DNA from: Bacteroidia bacterium
GTDB taxonomy: Bacteria > Bacteroidota > Bacteroidia > J057
Length of the DNA stretch: 64,000 nt
Direction: 5' to 3'
NCBI GenBank assembly: GCA_030430205.1
Contig: JAUIGE010000018.1
Location: forward strand, 62,001-126,000
Shown here: piece after piece, positions 34,602 to 45,457 of the stretch
How positions within the stretch are numbered: the first letter of the stretch is position 1
Layout: the number at the start of each line of letters is the position of its first letter
Made by a program: the position numbers and the translations under genes
Notes under the pieces: generated by a model
Seen by the model: only the letters and a program-made list of their open reading frames with translations
What the model was told of the DNA's origin: nothing
Database searches by the model: none

Positions 34602-37600
34602 ATGAGTTCTGAGTCTTTATATGTCGAAAGGCTGGAACGCGATGCATGTGGGATTGGCTTTATCGCTCAGATAAAAGGGCTAAAGTCACACCAGCTTATT
34701 CAGGATGCTTTGCAGATGCTCAGCCGATTGGAACATCGGGGGGCTTGCGGCGCTGATGCCCATACGGGTGATGGCGCTGGAATTTTGATGCAAATCCCTG
34801 ACGACTTTTTCCGCTCAGTTTGCCCTTTTTTGCTTCCCGAGGCGGGAGCTTATGGGGTCGGTATGCTCTTCCTTTCCCAGGAAGAGCAAACCGCAGAAAG
34901 ATGCTTGCGCATCCTCAGGTCTCTGGCCCGCCAGCAGCAACTCAAGTTGCTGGGATTCAGGGAAGTGCCATGCCTTCCCCTGCATATCGGCCAGACGGCA
35001 GCAGCTTCGCTGCCCCGGATCATGCAAATATTTTTGCAGCCGGAAAATCCTGCCTTCGACCTTGCGCTGGAGCGCAAACTGTACCTTTTCCGCAAAGCCT
35101 GCGAAAAAAGCATGTATGCCGAAGAGATTTCTTCGGATGACTTTTCCTTTTCCTCGCTTTCGGCACAGACCCTTGTGTATAAGGGGATGCTGACAACGGA
35201 GCAATTGGGCGCTTTTTTTCCTGATCTTCAGGATACCCGGATGCGCTCAGCCCTGGCATTGGTACATTCGCGCTTTTCAACCAATACCTTCCCACGCTGG
35301 CCACTGGCACAGCCCTTCAGCTTTCTCGCTCACAATGGCGAGATCAATACCATCCAGGGGAATGTCTATAAGTTGAAGTCCAAAGAGAATCAGCTCGCAT
35401 CGGATATTTTTAGTCCGGAAGAGCTCGAATGGATAAAACCGATCGCCGATCCCAGCGGATCGGATTCTGCCAACCTTAACCGCATCGCGGAGTTTTTATA
35501 CCTCGCCGGCAGGCCGCTGCCGCAAGTGATGATGATGCTCATCCCGGAAGCATGGCAGGGCAATCCGCTGATGCCCAAAGAAAAACGGGCATTTTACGAA
35601 TACCATTCGGCATTGATGGAGCCATGGGATGGCCCGGCTGCCATCTGTTTTACAGATGGAAAAATCGTGGGTGCAACCCTCGATAGAAACGGCCTGCGCC
35701 CCTCGCGCTATTTCATCACCCAGGATGATCGCGTTATCCTTTCCTCAGAAGTCGATACGCTGGACCTGGACCCCGCGATGATACGCGAGCGTGGTCGGCT
35801 GGAGCCGGGCCGAATGTTTGTCGTGGATTTGCAGCAGGGACGCATCATCAGCGATGATGAAGTCAAGCAGCAGATTTGCCAGCAACAGCCCTACGGCCAA
35901 TGGATAGCCCAACATAAAGTCCAATTAGACAAACTACATGAGGTTGACAAGGAGGTTATTTCTGCAAAGAGTGACCTCCTTTTGCATCAAAAAGCTTTTG
36001 GATATACAAGAGAAGATCTCAAGCTGATCCTTGCCCCCATGGCGACTACAGGCAAAGAACCGCTGGGTTCTATGGGAGCGGATACACCTCTGGCAGTGCT
36101 TTCATTTAACAGCCAGCATGTCTCCAGCTATTTCAAGCAGCTGTTTGCCCAGGTAAGCAATCCGCCTATCGATCCTTTGCGGGAAAAGATGGTGATGGCT
36201 TTGGAAAACCTGTTGGGTCCCTGCCTGAACATCCTTCAGGAAACACCCGAGCATTGTCGGCATATCTGCCTGCCTCATCCTGTGCTGGATAAAGCGGCTT
36301 TTCACAAAATCCGCCACCTACAAGATTCCTATTTCAAGCCTGGCGTCCTCTCCCTCTGCTTTTCAACGCAGGGAACCTTGCAGGAAGCGATCCACCGCCT
36401 GCTTACCAAAGCAGAAGAACTCATCCTGAGCGGTGTCAACATCCTGATCCTATCGGATCGGGGCATAGCTGAGGGTCAGCTTCCCATCCCTACCTTACTT
36501 GCAACGGGAGCCGTGCATCACCACCTGATCCAGTGCGGTCTTCGGGCTGAAACGAGCCTCATTGTAGATGGAGGTGATATATTGGAGACCCATCATTTTG
36601 CCTGCCTTCTTGGCTATGGTGCGGAAGGCATTTATCCCCGTCTGGCTTTTGGAAGCATGAAGGACCTTGTTGATCGTCAGCTGGTTAGCGGGGAGATGCA
36701 GGTAGAGGATTTGGAAAAAACCTATGTAAAAGCCATCAATTATGGTCTGCTGAAAATATTCTCCAAACTGGGAATCTCCACTTTGCAATCCTACCGGGCC
36801 GGGCAGGCTTTTGAAATACTGGGCCTGAATGATGAGGTCGTGGAACGTTGTTTCAAAGGCAGCATTTCCCGGATCGGAGGGCTGGATTTTGCAGGCCTTG
36901 AGCGGGAACTGCGAACCCGTCATGAGCTGGCTTTTGAGGAAAATGACTGGATGGAAGAATTGCCGGAAGGTGGTTTTTTTCAATGGAAACAAAAAGGAGA
37001 AGCACATGCTTTTAATCCCGAAACCATCCATTTGCTGCAATATGCTGCCCGACGCAATGATGCGAAGCTTTATAAAAAATATGCAGCCAAAATTAATGAC
37101 GCCAGCAAAAAAGCCTTCACCCTGCGCGGACTCATGCAATTCCAGCAATTGCAGCCTTCTATTCCGCTTGCGGAAGTAGAAAGCAGGGAAAATATTTTCA
37201 AACGGTTCGCCACAGGCGCCATGTCTTTTGGGTCCATCTCCTACGAGGCGCATGCCGCGCTGGCTGTAGCCATGAACCGCATCGGCGGCAAGAGCAATAG
37301 CGGCGAAGGCGGCGAAGACGAAAGGCGTTATACGCCTTTGCCCAATGGCGACTCGGAGCGATCTGCGATCAAGCAAGTGGCCTCCGGCCGCTTTGGCGTC
37401 ACCAGCTACTACCTCAGCCAGGCTGATGAGCTGCAAATCAAAATGGCGCAGGGCGCAAAACCCGGCGAAGGCGGCCAGCTTCCCGGCCACAAAGTGGACG
37501 AGTGGATCGGCAAAGTGCGTCATGCGACGCCCGGTGTAGGGTTGATCTCTCCACCTCCTCATCACGATATTTACTCCATTGAAGACCTTTCCCAATTGAT

Positions 37601-39119
37601 CTTCGATCTCAAAAATGCCAATCCCCATGCTCGCATCAGCGTCAAACTCGTCGCCAAAGCAGGCGTCGGCACCATCGCCGCAGGCGTCGCCAAAGCGCAT
37701 GCTGACCTGATATTGATATCAGGAGGAGCCGGAGGCACGGGCGCTTCGCCCATCAGCTCGATCCGCCATGCGGGTCTGCCCTGGGAGTTGGGCCTCGCGG
37801 AGGCACACCAGACCCTGGTAAAAAACAAACTCAGGAGTCGTGTCAGGCTCCAAACCGATGGGCAGCTTCGCACAGGTAGAGACCTGGCAATAGCAGCCCT
37901 GCTGGGCGCTGAGGAGTTTGGCATTGCCACCGCTGCACTGATCGTGGAGGGTTGTATCCTCATGCGCAAATGCCACCTCAACACCTGCCCCGTGGGCATC
38001 GCAACCCAGGACCAGGAGCTGCGAAAGCGATTTGAAGGAAAAGCCGAGCACCTCGTCAATTTCTTCACCTTCCTCGCAGAGGAGCTGCGGGGGATCATGG
38101 CCCAATTGGGCTTTCGTACGGTCGATGAGATGGTTGGACAAACACAGTTTTTGGCACTCCAGCCTGAATTTTCCCACTGGAAAATAGAGCAGCTCAAACT
38201 CGATCCGATTTTGTACAAAGCGCCAGATCAGGAATCTACAGGCCTTTTTAAGCAAATAGAACAGGATCATGGTCTGGAGCATGTGCTGGATCATCAATTG
38301 ATACAAGCGGCAGCGGAGGTATTGGAAAAGGGGGAAGGCCATCTGGAGGCATTTTTTCGGATAAAAAATACGGACCGGAGCACGGGGGCCATGCTTTCCT
38401 ATGAAATCTCCAAAAGATTTCAGCAAACGGGGCTACAAGCAGGAAGTCTTCATTTCAAATTTCAAGGCTCTGCCGGTCAAAGCTTTGGTGCATTTGGTGC
38501 GCCGGGCATCCGTCTGGAGCTGGAAGGAGAGGCCAATGACTATGTTGGCAAAGGTCTTTCCGGGAGCCAGTTGATCATATATCCGGCACCTACTCCTGGC
38601 TTTGTGCCGCATCAGCATGTGATTTTGGGAAATGTCGCCTTTTATGGCGCTACCTCAGGCGAAGCCTTTTTGTACGGTCGGGCGGGCGAACGCTTTTGCG
38701 TGCGCAATTCGGGGGTCACGGCAGTGGTTGAAGGCGTAGGCGATCACGCCTGTGAGTATATGACCGGGGGGCTGGTCCTGGTCCTGGGCCCCACAGGCCG
38801 CAATTTTGCGGCGGGGATGAGTGGAGGCGTAGCTTATGTCTACGACCCTGAGCAGCAGTTTTCTCAAAAACTGAACCGTGAATTGGTTGATCTCGAAGCC
38901 ATCACTGAGGAGGATCGTGAAAAAATCAGGAGCCTGATCAAAAAACACCATCATTTTACCCAAAGCCAAACCGCTATCCAGATGCTCACGCATTGGGATG
39001 AGGCGGTCTTGTCTTTTGTAAAAGTGATGCCCCGCGAATACAAAGCAGCACTCCTGAAACGAGATCCGCAAAACGCAAAACACAAAACGAATTTTCATGG
39101 GAAAGCCAACGGGATTTAA
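34602..39119 (+). CDS. gltB: Glutamate synthase (NADPH), large subunit
   Basis: The track starts at a TTG (34539). The ATG at 34602 (MSSESLYVERLERDACGIGF) leaves a 15-residue propeptide before Cys16, the Ntn glutaminase nucleophile, and gives 1505 residues. Domains in order: class II glutamine amidotransferase (HSRFSTNTFPRWPLAQPF), central domain, FMN-binding synthase barrel (GEGGEDERRYTPLPNGDSERSAIKQVASGRFG; SGGAGGTGASPISSIRHAG) with the 3Fe-4S cysteines in CILMRKCHLNTCPVG, and the C-terminal GXGXG beta-helix. It makes glutamate from glutamine and 2-oxoglutarate with GltD. It overlaps gltD by 23 nt and is divergent from ilvE. Confidence 0.97.
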   Translation: MSSESLYVERLERDACGIGFIAQIKGLKSHQLIQDALQMLSRLEHRGACGADAHTGDGAGILMQIPDDFFRSVCPFLLPEAGAYGVGMLFLSQEEQTAERCLRILRSLARQQQLKLLGFREVPCLPLHIGQTAAASLPRIMQIFLQPENPAFDLALERKLYLFRKACEKSMYAEEISSDDFSFSSLSAQTLVYKGMLTTEQLGAFFPDLQDTRMRSALALVHSRFSTNTFPRWPLAQPFSFLAHNGEINTIQGNVYKLKSKENQLASDIFSPEELEWIKPIADPSGSDSANLNRIAEFLYLAGRPLPQVMMMLIPEAWQGNPLMPKEKRAFYEYHSALMEPWDGPAAICFTDGKIVGATLDRNGLRPSRYFITQDDRVILSSEVDTLDLDPAMIRERGRLEPGRMFVVDLQQGRIISDDEVKQQICQQQPYGQWIAQHKVQLDKLHEVDKEVISAKSDLLLHQKAFGYTREDLKLILAPMATTGKEPLGSMGADTPLAVLSFNSQHVSSYFKQLFAQVSNPPIDPLREKMVMALENLLGPCLNILQETPEHCRHICLPHPVLDKAAFHKIRHLQDSYFKPGVLSLCFSTQGTLQEAIHRLLTKAEELILSGVNILILSDRGIAEGQLPIPTLLATGAVHHHLIQCGLRAETSLIVDGGDILETHHFACLLGYGAEGIYPRLAFGSMKDLVDRQLVSGEMQVEDLEKTYVKAINYGLLKIFSKLGISTLQSYRAGQAFEILGLNDEVVERCFKGSISRIGGLDFAGLERELRTRHELAFEENDWMEELPEGGFFQWKQKGEAHAFNPETIHLLQYAARRNDAKLYKKYAAKINDASKKAFTLRGLMQFQQLQPSIPLAEVESRENIFKRFATGAMSFGSISYEAHAALAVAMNRIGGKSNSGEGGEDERRYTPLPNGDSERSAIKQVASGRFGVTSYYLSQADELQIKMAQGAKPGEGGQLPGHKVDEWIGKVRHATPGVGLISPPPHHDIYSIEDLSQLIFDLKNANPHARISVKLVAKAGVGTIAAGVAKAHADLILISGGAGGTGASPISSIRHAGLPWELGLAEAHQTLVKNKLRSRVRLQTDGQLRTGRDLAIAALLGAEEFGIATAALIVEGCILMRKCHLNTCPVGIATQDQELRKRFEGKAEHLVNFFTFLAEELRGIMAQLGFRTVDEMVGQTQFLALQPEFSHWKIEQLKLDPILYKAPDQESTGLFKQIEQDHGLEHVLDHQLIQAAAEVLEKGEGHLEAFFRIKNTDRSTGAMLSYEISKRFQQTGLQAGSLHFKFQGSAGQSFGAFGAPGIRLELEGEANDYVGKGLSGSQLIIYPAPTPGFVPHQHVILGNVAFYGATSGEAFLYGRAGERFCVRNSGVTAVVEGVGDHACEYMTGGLVLVLGPTGRNFAAGMSGGVAYVYDPEQQFSQKLNRELVDLEAITEEDREKIRSLIKKHHHFTQSQTAIQMLTHWDEAVLSFVKVMPREYKAALLKRDPQNAKHKTNFHGKANGI

Positions 39120-40557
39120 AGAATACCAACGGGAAACACCGCCAGTGCGCCCGCCAGCGGAGCGAATCCAGGATTTCAGGGAAATCTACCTGAAATTTGG
39201 CAAACTGAAAACGCGGCAGCAGGCCGCCCGTTGCATGGATTGCGGCATCCCCTTTTGCCACCAGGCTTGCCCCTTGGGCAACGACATTCCCGACTTCAAT
39301 GACGCGATCTATCGCGGAGATTGGGCCTATGCCTACAAGGTATTGGCTTCGACGAACAATTTTCCTGAATTCACAGGTCGCATTTGCCCAGCACCCTGTG
39401 AGGCTTCCTGTGTATTGAACATCAATCAGGACCCGGTTTCGATAGAGTTGATTGAAAAAAAGATCATCGAAGAAGCCTTTCAAAGAGGCCTTGTCAGGCC
39501 TCATCCTCCCAAAAGGCGCAGCGGCAAAAAGATTGCCGTGGTGGGTTCCGGCCCGGCCGGCATGGCCGCCGCCGCACAGCTCAACCAGGCAGGTCACTGG
39601 GTGACTGTCTTTGAGCGTGATGAGCAAATTGGAGGCCTCCTGCGATTGGGTATCCCTGATTTTAAACTCGAAAAACGGATCATTGATCGCCGTATTTCCC
39701 TGATGGAGCAGGAAGGCATTCGCTTCAAAACGGGCGTCAACGTCGGTTTTGACCTAAGCATGGCGGAGTTGGAAAATCAATTTGATGCAGTCCTGCTGTG
39801 CTGCGGCGCGCTTGCGCCCCGGGACCTGCCGATACCCGGCAGGGAGTTGGATGGCGTGGAGTACGCCATGGATTTTTTGACAGATCAAAACCGGCAGATT
39901 GCCGGTTTGGTAGAGAATCTGAATATCCATGCCTATGGCAAAGATGTGATCGTGATCGGCGGCGGCGATACGGGCGCCGACTGTGTCGGCACCGCCAACC
40001 GACAGGGAGCCCTGTCGGTCAGTCAATTGGCCTACCGGGACCAGCCTCCGCTGGAGCGCTCCGAGGACAATCCCTGGCCGGAATGGCCCATGGTCCTGCA
40101 AACGACTTCTTCCCATGAAGAAGGCTGCGAAAGGCAATGGGGCATCCTCACCAAGGCATTTTTGGCGGATGAAAAAGGCCACTTACGGGCCCTGAAAACA
40201 ATAGAAGTGAATTGGGAGCAAAATGAAGCCGGGCAGAGAGGGAAAATGACAGAAATTCCCGGAACAGAAAAAGAAATGCCCTGCCAACTGGCCCTTCTGG
40301 CTGTAGGCTTTTTGCATACCGAACACACCGGTCCGGTAGATCAGCTTGGGCTTGAACTTAGCAGCAGAGGGCATGTAAAATGCACCCAATACCAGACAAG
40401 TCATGAAAAAGTCTTCGCCGCAGGCGATATGCGCAGAGGTCAATCTCTGGTTGTCTGGGCTATACACGAAGGGCGGCAAGCCGCCAGAGCCATAGACACC
40501 TTCCTGACAGGAAGTTCAAAATTGCCATCAAAAAACAGTTCCAAGCTGCAAGCATAA
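39097..40557 (+). CDS. gltD: Glutamate synthase, small subunit (NADPH/FAD)
   Basis: The 486-residue product has N-terminal 4Fe-4S cysteines (CMDCGIPFCHQACPLGN and CPAPCEASC). An FAD-binding Rossmann motif follows (VVGSGPAGMAAAAQL; FERDEQIGGLLRLGIPDFKLEK), then an NADPH Rossmann motif (VIVIGGGDTGADCVGTANRQG) and the C-terminal FAD contact GDMRRGQSLVVWAIHEGRQAARAID. It passes electrons from NADPH to the GltB synthase site. It starts inside the end of gltB, so translation is probably coupled. It is followed 62 nt later by leuA, with only an 8-nt repeat tract between them. Confidence 0.97.
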   Translation: MGKPTGFKEYQRETPPVRPPAERIQDFREIYLKFGKLKTRQQAARCMDCGIPFCHQACPLGNDIPDFNDAIYRGDWAYAYKVLASTNNFPEFTGRICPAPCEASCVLNINQDPVSIELIEKKIIEEAFQRGLVRPHPPKRRSGKKIAVVGSGPAGMAAAAQLNQAGHWVTVFERDEQIGGLLRLGIPDFKLEKRIIDRRISLMEQEGIRFKTGVNVGFDLSMAELENQFDAVLLCCGALAPRDLPIPGRELDGVEYAMDFLTDQNRQIAGLVENLNIHAYGKDVIVIGGGDTGADCVGTANRQGALSVSQLAYRDQPPLERSEDNPWPEWPMVLQTTSSHEEGCERQWGILTKAFLADEKGHLRALKTIEVNWEQNEAGQRGKMTEIPGTEKEMPCQLALLAVGFLHTEHTGPVDQLGLELSSRGHVKCTQYQTSHEKVFAAGDMRRGQSLVVWAIHEGRQAARAIDTFLTGSSKLPSKNSSKLQA

Positions 40558-40562
40558 GCATC

Positions 40563-40604
40563 CTCTAATCTTCTCATTTTCTAATTCTCTAATTCTCTCA
40601 TAAT
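40563..40604 (+). repeat. 8-nt tandem repeat in the gltD-leuA spacer
   Basis: Degenerate units of TCTAATTC (CTCTAATC TTCTCATT TTCTAATTC TCTAATTC TCTCATAATC) fill most of the 62-nt gltD-leuA spacer. No promoter or terminator is visible there, so leuA may be read through from gltBD. Confidence 0.75.
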
Positions 40605-40619
40605 CTTTTATCCCACATC

Positions 40620-42122
40620 ATGAGTGACAAAATTTTTGTATTTGATACCACCCTCCGAGATGGAGAACAGGTGCCAGGGTGTCAGCTCAACATGCATGAA
40701 AAAATCGAGTTGGCTTTAGCACTCGAAAGGCTCGGTGTTGACATCATTGAAGCTGGTTTTCCGATCTCCAGCCCTGGAGATTTTCAGTCTGTTTTGGCTG
40801 TTTCCAAGGCTGTAAAAGAATCAGTTGTTTGTGGCCTGACCCGGGCAGTCAAAAAAGACATTGATTGTGCTGCGGAGGCGCTGCAGCCAGCTCGCAGAAA
40901 ACGCATCCACACAGGCATCGGGGCTTCTGATATGCATATCGAACATAAGTTTCGCTGTAGCCGGGAGGAAATCCTCGAAAGAGCTGCGGACGCCACGAAG
41001 TACGCCCGAAACTATGTAGACGATGTGGAGTTTTACTGCGAAGATGCAGGAAGAGCTGATCATGCGTTTCTGGCTCGCATGGTTGAGACAGTTATTGCAG
41101 CCGGTGCCACTGTTGTCAATATTCCAGATACAACGGGCTACTGTCTTCCTGAGCAATATGCGGCAATCATTAGCTACCTTATGAACAATGTGCCCAATAT
41201 TGATAAGGCCATTTTATCTGTGCACTGTCACAATGACCTGGGGCTGGCTACCGCAAACTCTTTGGCGGGCCTTTACGCAGGAGCAAGACAATTGGAATGC
41301 ACCATCAACGGTATTGGTGAACGCGCAGGGAATACTTCTATGGAAGAAGTTGTCATGGCCATCAGAAGCCATCGTCAGAGCCTGAATCTGCATACAGACA
41401 TTCAAGTCAACCAGATTTATGGCATGAGCAAGATGGTTACCAGATTGATGAAAATGCCTGTTCAACCCAATAAAGCTATAGTAGGCAGAAATGCTTTTGC
41501 CCACTCCTCCGGTATTCATCAGGACGGTTTTCTCAAAAACCGCGAAAACTACGAAATCATCAACCCACATGATGTTGGGATTTCACAATCTCTGATTCTG
41601 CTCACGGCACGCTCGGGCAAGCATGCCCTAAAACATCGCTTGCAAAAGCTTGGATACATGCCTACACAGGAAGAGCTATTAGAAATCTATGACAGGTTTC
41701 TTGTCATGGCTGATGAGCAAAAAGAAATTTTTGATGACGATCTTAGAACCCTCATGGGAGAAGGAGCTGACTCATCAAATCAGGAAAGACAGCTGGAATT
41801 AGAAGAACTGACGGTTGTTTGTGGAAAAGGAAAACCCGCCACAGCCTCTGTTTCCATCAACCATAATGGGAAATCTTTCAAAGCTGAAACCACTGGCAAC
41901 GGACCGGTAGATGCCACCATCAAAGCCATTGATGAAGTAATGAAATATGAAGTGAAATTGGAAGAATATCTGATTCAGGCTATCACTGAAGGCAGCGACG
42001 ATCTGGGCAAAGCCCATATTCAGATCTCCATGGATGGTGCCTACTATTATGGTTTTGGGTCTGATACGGATACCATTCATGCTACTGCTAAGGCTTATTT
42101 GGATGCATTGAGTAAAGTATAA
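40620..42122 (+). CDS. leuA: 2-isopropylmalate synthase
   Basis: The 500-residue product is a HMGL-like TIM barrel. It has the substrate/metal motif [29 protein letters not shown], the metal-binding [19 protein letters not shown], and the CoA-region sequence [17 protein letters not shown]. The C-terminal LeuA dimer (leucine feedback) domain covers about 390-500 ([57 protein letters not shown]). It condenses acetyl-CoA with 2-oxoisovalerate as the first step to leucine. It heads the leuA-leuC-leuD-leuB run. Its base composition is less GC-rich than its leu neighbours. Confidence 0.97.
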   Translation: MSDKIFVFDTTLRDGEQVPGCQLNMHEKIELALALERLGVDIIEAGFPISSPGDFQSVLAVSKAVKESVVCGLTRAVKKDIDCAAEALQPARRKRIHTGIGASDMHIEHKFRCSREEILERAADATKYARNYVDDVEFYCEDAGRADHAFLARMVETVIAAGATVVNIPDTTGYCLPEQYAAIISYLMNNVPNIDKAILSVHCHNDLGLATANSLAGLYAGARQLECTINGIGERAGNTSMEEVVMAIRSHRQSLNLHTDIQVNQIYGMSKMVTRLMKMPVQPNKAIVGRNAFAHSSGIHQDGFLKNRENYEIINPHDVGISQSLILLTARSGKHALKHRLQKLGYMPTQEELLEIYDRFLVMADEQKEIFDDDLRTLMGEGADSSNQERQLELEELTVVCGKGKPATASVSINHNGKSFKAETTGNGPVDATIKAIDEVMKYEVKLEEYLIQAITEGSDDLGKAHIQISMDGAYYYGFGSDTDTIHATAKAYLDALSKV

Positions 42123-42193
42123 GAATAGAGAGGAGAGAACAGAGAATAGAGACAAATCCCGAATGGTCCCTCTTCTCTACTCTCTGCTCTCTC
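42123..42193 (+). repeat. Repeat-built hairpin in the leuA-leuC spacer
   Basis: GAGAGAACAGAGAATAGAGA (42133-42152) and TCTCTACTCTCTGCTCTCTC (42174-42193) are complementary at 18 of 20 positions. The arms are made of degenerate AGAGA-type tandem units. It has no T-run, so it could be a processing or stability element rather than a terminator. Confidence 0.75.
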
Positions 42194-42202
42194 ATCTAAA
42201 CT

Positions 42203-43600
42203 ATGAAAAACATATTCGACAAAATCTGGGATGCACACATCGTACAATCCGTCCAGGACGGACCAGATGTATTTTATATAGACCGCCACTTCATTCATGA
42301 AGTGACCAGCCCTCAGGCCTTTACAGGCCTGCGAGAGCGCGGTCTTCCGGTCTTTCGACCGAAGCAAACGATCGCCACCGCGGACCACAATGTCCCTACG
42401 GAGGATCAGGACAAACTCATCAAAGAAGCGCTTTCGCGCCTGCAGGTGGATACGCTGGTAAGCAATTGCAAAGAATTTGGTCTGGAGCTGTATGGGCTGG
42501 GCCATCCTTATCAGGGGATAGTGCATGTCATCGGGCCAGAGCTTGGCATCACACAACCGGGTATGACCATCGTCTGTGGCGACAGCCACACATCGACGCA
42601 TGGTGCCTTTGGCTGTATCGCTTTTGGAATCGGTACCAGTGAAGTGGAGCAGGTACTTGCTACCCAATGCATTTTGCAGCAAAAAGCGCAGAGCATGCGC
42701 ATCACCATTGATGGTGAATTAGGCAAAGGCGTTACCGCCAAAGACCTGATACTGTATGTGATCTCAAAATTGGGAACTGCTGGTGGCACAGGACATGTGG
42801 TGGAATATGCAGGTTCTGCTATTCGGTCATTATCCATGGAAGGTCGCATGACCGTCTGCAATATGAGCATCGAGATGGGTGCCCGGGGGGGGCTGATTGC
42901 CCCGGATCAAACCACCTTTGATTACATCAAAGGGCGTGAATTTGCGCCTCAGGGCGTCGACTGGGAAACCGCCGTGATGAAATGGAAGGAACTTCCTTCT
43001 GATCCCGGTGCCACTTTCGACAAGGAATACCACTTCGATGCAGCAGACATTGAGCCTATGATCACCTATGGTACCAACCCAGGCATGGGATTGGGCATTA
43101 GTCAACGTATCCCTCAAAAAGAGGATCTCGCTTCTGAGCGGGATGGCAGACAGCTGCAAAAGTCATTGGCCTATATGAACCTACAGGCAGGCCAGCCGAT
43201 GTTGGGTCAGCAGATAGATTATGTCTTCATCGGCTCTTGTACCAATTCCCGGATAGAGGATTTGCGGGAAGTAGCTGCCTTTGTGAAAGGCAAGAAGAAA
43301 GCAGATCATGTACAGGTGCTGATCGTTCCGGGCTCTCAACAAGTGAGAGAGCAAAGCCAAAAAGAAGGTCTCGATAAGATTCTCGCAGAAGCAGGCTTCT
43401 TCCTTCGTGAACCCGGCTGTTCAGCCTGTTTGGGCATGAATGAGGACAAAGTTCCTCCGGGGAAGTATTGCGTTTCCACTTCAAATCGCAATTTCGAAGG
43501 GAGACAAGGACCAGGTTCCCGCACCTTTTTGGCGAGTCCGCTTACGGCTGCTGCGGCAGCTGTCGCAGGTAAGATTGTGGATGTAAGGGAATATTTGTAA
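42203..43600 (+). CDS. leuC: 3-isopropylmalate dehydratase, large subunit
   Basis: The 465-residue product is an aconitase-family protein. It has the active-site sequence [18 protein letters not shown], the cluster cysteine in [13 protein letters not shown], and the other two in [12 protein letters not shown]. Arg-containing [19 protein letters not shown] is the substrate contact. It binds a 4Fe-4S cluster and, with LeuD, isomerises 2- to 3-isopropylmalate. Its length matches the bacterial LeuC. It is followed by leuD after 8 nt, which fits a heterodimer translated in step. The hairpin in front may adjust its dose relative to leuA. Confidence 0.98.
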   Translation: MKNIFDKIWDAHIVQSVQDGPDVFYIDRHFIHEVTSPQAFTGLRERGLPVFRPKQTIATADHNVPTEDQDKLIKEALSRLQVDTLVSNCKEFGLELYGLGHPYQGIVHVIGPELGITQPGMTIVCGDSHTSTHGAFGCIAFGIGTSEVEQVLATQCILQQKAQSMRITIDGELGKGVTAKDLILYVISKLGTAGGTGHVVEYAGSAIRSLSMEGRMTVCNMSIEMGARGGLIAPDQTTFDYIKGREFAPQGVDWETAVMKWKELPSDPGATFDKEYHFDAADIEPMITYGTNPGMGLGISQRIPQKEDLASERDGRQLQKSLAYMNLQAGQPMLGQQIDYVFIGSCTNSRIEDLREVAAFVKGKKKADHVQVLIVPGSQQVREQSQKEGLDKILAEAGFFLREPGCSACLGMNEDKVPPGKYCVSTSNRNFEGRQGPGSRTFLASPLTAAAAAVAGKIVDVREYL

Positions 43601-43608
43601 AACAAAAT

Positions 43609-44187
43609 ATGACAATGAAAGCATTTACTACTATCCATAGCAGCGCAATTCCGTTGCCGATAGAAAATATAGATACAGATCAAATCATTCCCGCCCGTTT
43701 CCTCAAAGCGACTACGCGCGAAGGTTTTGGTGAAAACCTCTTTTGCGACTGGCGCTATCACAAAGATGGAAGCGAAAAAGCTGATTTTGTGCTGAATGAT
43801 TTGACTTATTCAGGTGAGATTCTGGTTGCAGGAGCCAATTTTGGATGTGGGTCCAGCCGGGAGCATGCTGCCTGGGCGATAGGCGATTATGGCTTCCGGG
43901 TAGTTGTGTCCAGTTTTTTTGCAGATATTTTTAAGAATAATGCCTTGAACAATGGCATCCTGCCGGTTCAGGTTTCTGAGGATTTTTTGCAAAAGCTTTT
44001 TGCCAGCATTCAGCAAAATCCGGGAACGGAGATCACTGTTGATTTAGATAATCAGAAGATCAGTTTTGAAGGAGGGAAAGCCTCTTTTGACATTAATTCT
44101 TATAAGAAGATGTGTCTGCAAAAGGGGTATAGTGACCTGGATTTTTTGTTGAGTTTGAGGGAAAAGATTGGAGCTTTTGAAATGTGA
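43609..44187 (+). CDS. leuD: 3-isopropylmalate dehydratase, small subunit
   Basis: The 192-residue product is the swivel domain partner of LeuC. It has the start of the domain [19 protein letters not shown], the substrate loop [46 protein letters not shown] and a short C-terminal tail. This length is usual for LeuD. It sits 8 nt after leuC and 35 nt before the leuB ATG. Confidence 0.98.
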   Translation: MTMKAFTTIHSSAIPLPIENIDTDQIIPARFLKATTREGFGENLFCDWRYHKDGSEKADFVLNDLTYSGEILVAGANFGCGSSREHAAWAIGDYGFRVVVSSFFADIFKNNALNNGILPVQVSEDFLQKLFASIQQNPGTEITVDLDNQKISFEGGKASFDINSYKKMCLQKGYSDLDFLLSLREKIGAFEM

Positions 44188-44222
44188 GCCTTTGTGCGGT
44201 CAAATCACCAAAATTTAATTTT

Positions 44223-45308
44223 ATGAAAAAATCATTCAATATAGCCGTACTGGCCGGGGACGGAATCGGCCCCGAAGTCATGCAGGAGGCGATCAAGGTG
44301 CTTCACGCTCTTGAAGAAAAAAGCGGCATTGCCTTCCATTTTAATGAGGCCCTGATCGGTGCCGCAGCCATAGACGCCACTGGCGACCCGCTCCCACCAG
44401 CTACGCTTGAGGCATGCCTGGAAGCTGACGCTGTCCTTTTCGGCGCTATTGGCGATCCCAAATACGACAATGCTCCTGACCTCAAGGTCAGGCCGGAGCA
44501 GGGCCTGCTGGGCCTCCGAAAGGCCCTGGGCCTCTATGCCAACCTCCGACCGGTGGTCTGCTACCCGGCACTGGTGCAGGCTTCTCCGCTGCGCGAAGAG
44601 ATCGTCTCCGGTACGGATTTATTGATCATCCGGGAGCTGATCAGCGGTATTTACTTCGGGCAGCCTCGTGGCCGCAGCGAAGATGGCAATACCGCCTTTG
44701 ATAGCTGTGTCTATCATCGGGATGAAATCGAGCGTATCGCTCATCTCGCCTTTGGCTATGCCAAAGGGCGCAGAGGCAAGCTGACGCTTGTCGACAAGGC
44801 CAATGTGCTGGCGACATCGCGGCTGTGGCGCGAGACGGTGACAGCCATGGCACCTTCTTATCCTGAAGTACAGTTTGAAACGCTTTTTGTCGACAATGCA
44901 GCGATGAAACTGATTCAGCAGCCAACGGCTTTTGATGTGGTACTTACGGGAAATTTGTTTGGCGATATCCTCTCTGATGAAGCTTCGGTAATAACCGGCT
45001 CCCTGGGTACCCTGGCTTCTGCTTCTGTAGGCATCGAGACATCGCTTTTTGAACCGGTGCACGGTTCGTATCCGCAGGCGGCCGGTCAAAACCGGGCCAA
45101 TCCTATGGCGATGGTCCTTTCAGCAGCGATGCTGCTGGAGAGCCTGGGCCTAACTGCCGAAGCCGGGCATATACGTCAGGCTGTAGATGCCGCGATCCAG
45201 GCCCAGGTCATGACAGAAGACCTGATGCAGGGCAAGGCAAGTACCACAGAAGTGGGCGATTTCATCGCCCGATACATATCGGAACGGGCGATGACGAGCA
45301 ATTTCTAA
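44223..45308 (+). CDS. leuB: 3-isopropylmalate dehydrogenase
   Basis: The track opens at 44184, overlapping leuD. The ATG at 44223 (MKKSFNIAVLAGDGIGPEVM) is the family start and gives 361 residues. Motifs are GDGIGPE, substrate-binding RPEQGLLGLRKALGLYANLRPV, IIRELISGIYFGQPRG, the catalytic Lys/Asp region LTLVDKANVLATSRLWRE and LFGDILSDEASVITGSLG. NAD-binding EPVHGSYPQAAGQNRANP is near the end. It oxidises and decarboxylates 3-isopropylmalate to 2-oxoisocaproate, the substrate of IlvE for leucine. It is the last leu gene; a terminator lies 86 nt after it. Confidence 0.98.
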   Translation: MKKSFNIAVLAGDGIGPEVMQEAIKVLHALEEKSGIAFHFNEALIGAAAIDATGDPLPPATLEACLEADAVLFGAIGDPKYDNAPDLKVRPEQGLLGLRKALGLYANLRPVVCYPALVQASPLREEIVSGTDLLIIRELISGIYFGQPRGRSEDGNTAFDSCVYHRDEIERIAHLAFGYAKGRRGKLTLVDKANVLATSRLWRETVTAMAPSYPEVQFETLFVDNAAMKLIQQPTAFDVVLTGNLFGDILSDEASVITGSLGTLASASVGIETSLFEPVHGSYPQAAGQNRANPMAMVLSAAMLLESLGLTAEAGHIRQAVDAAIQAQVMTEDLMQGKASTTEVGDFIARYISERAMTSNF

Positions 45309-45393
45309 CAGATTGTTAGTGATTCGCAATAAAGGTTGAAATAATTTCATCAATTATTACTTTTTGATTGATAATTTTAATAATTATATACTT

Positions 45394-45429
45394 AATTGCA
45401 GTTGTTTTAATAACAACTGCAATTTTTTT
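45394..45429 (+). terminator. Rho-independent terminator between leuB and amtB
   Basis: The 13-bp stem AATTGCAGTTGTT/AACAACTGCAATT with a 5-nt loop runs into seven T residues. It ends 28 nt before the amtB ATG, leaving little room for a separate promoter. It may therefore also act as a conditional leader terminator of amtB. Confidence 0.9.
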
Positions 45430-45457
45430 GCTATAAAAATCAACAAATCGTCAGAAA

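Noticed and set aside
36495-37700. 401-aa minus-strand ORF opposite gltB
   Set aside because: gltB motifs cover the whole stretch on the other strand; this is a shadow frame.
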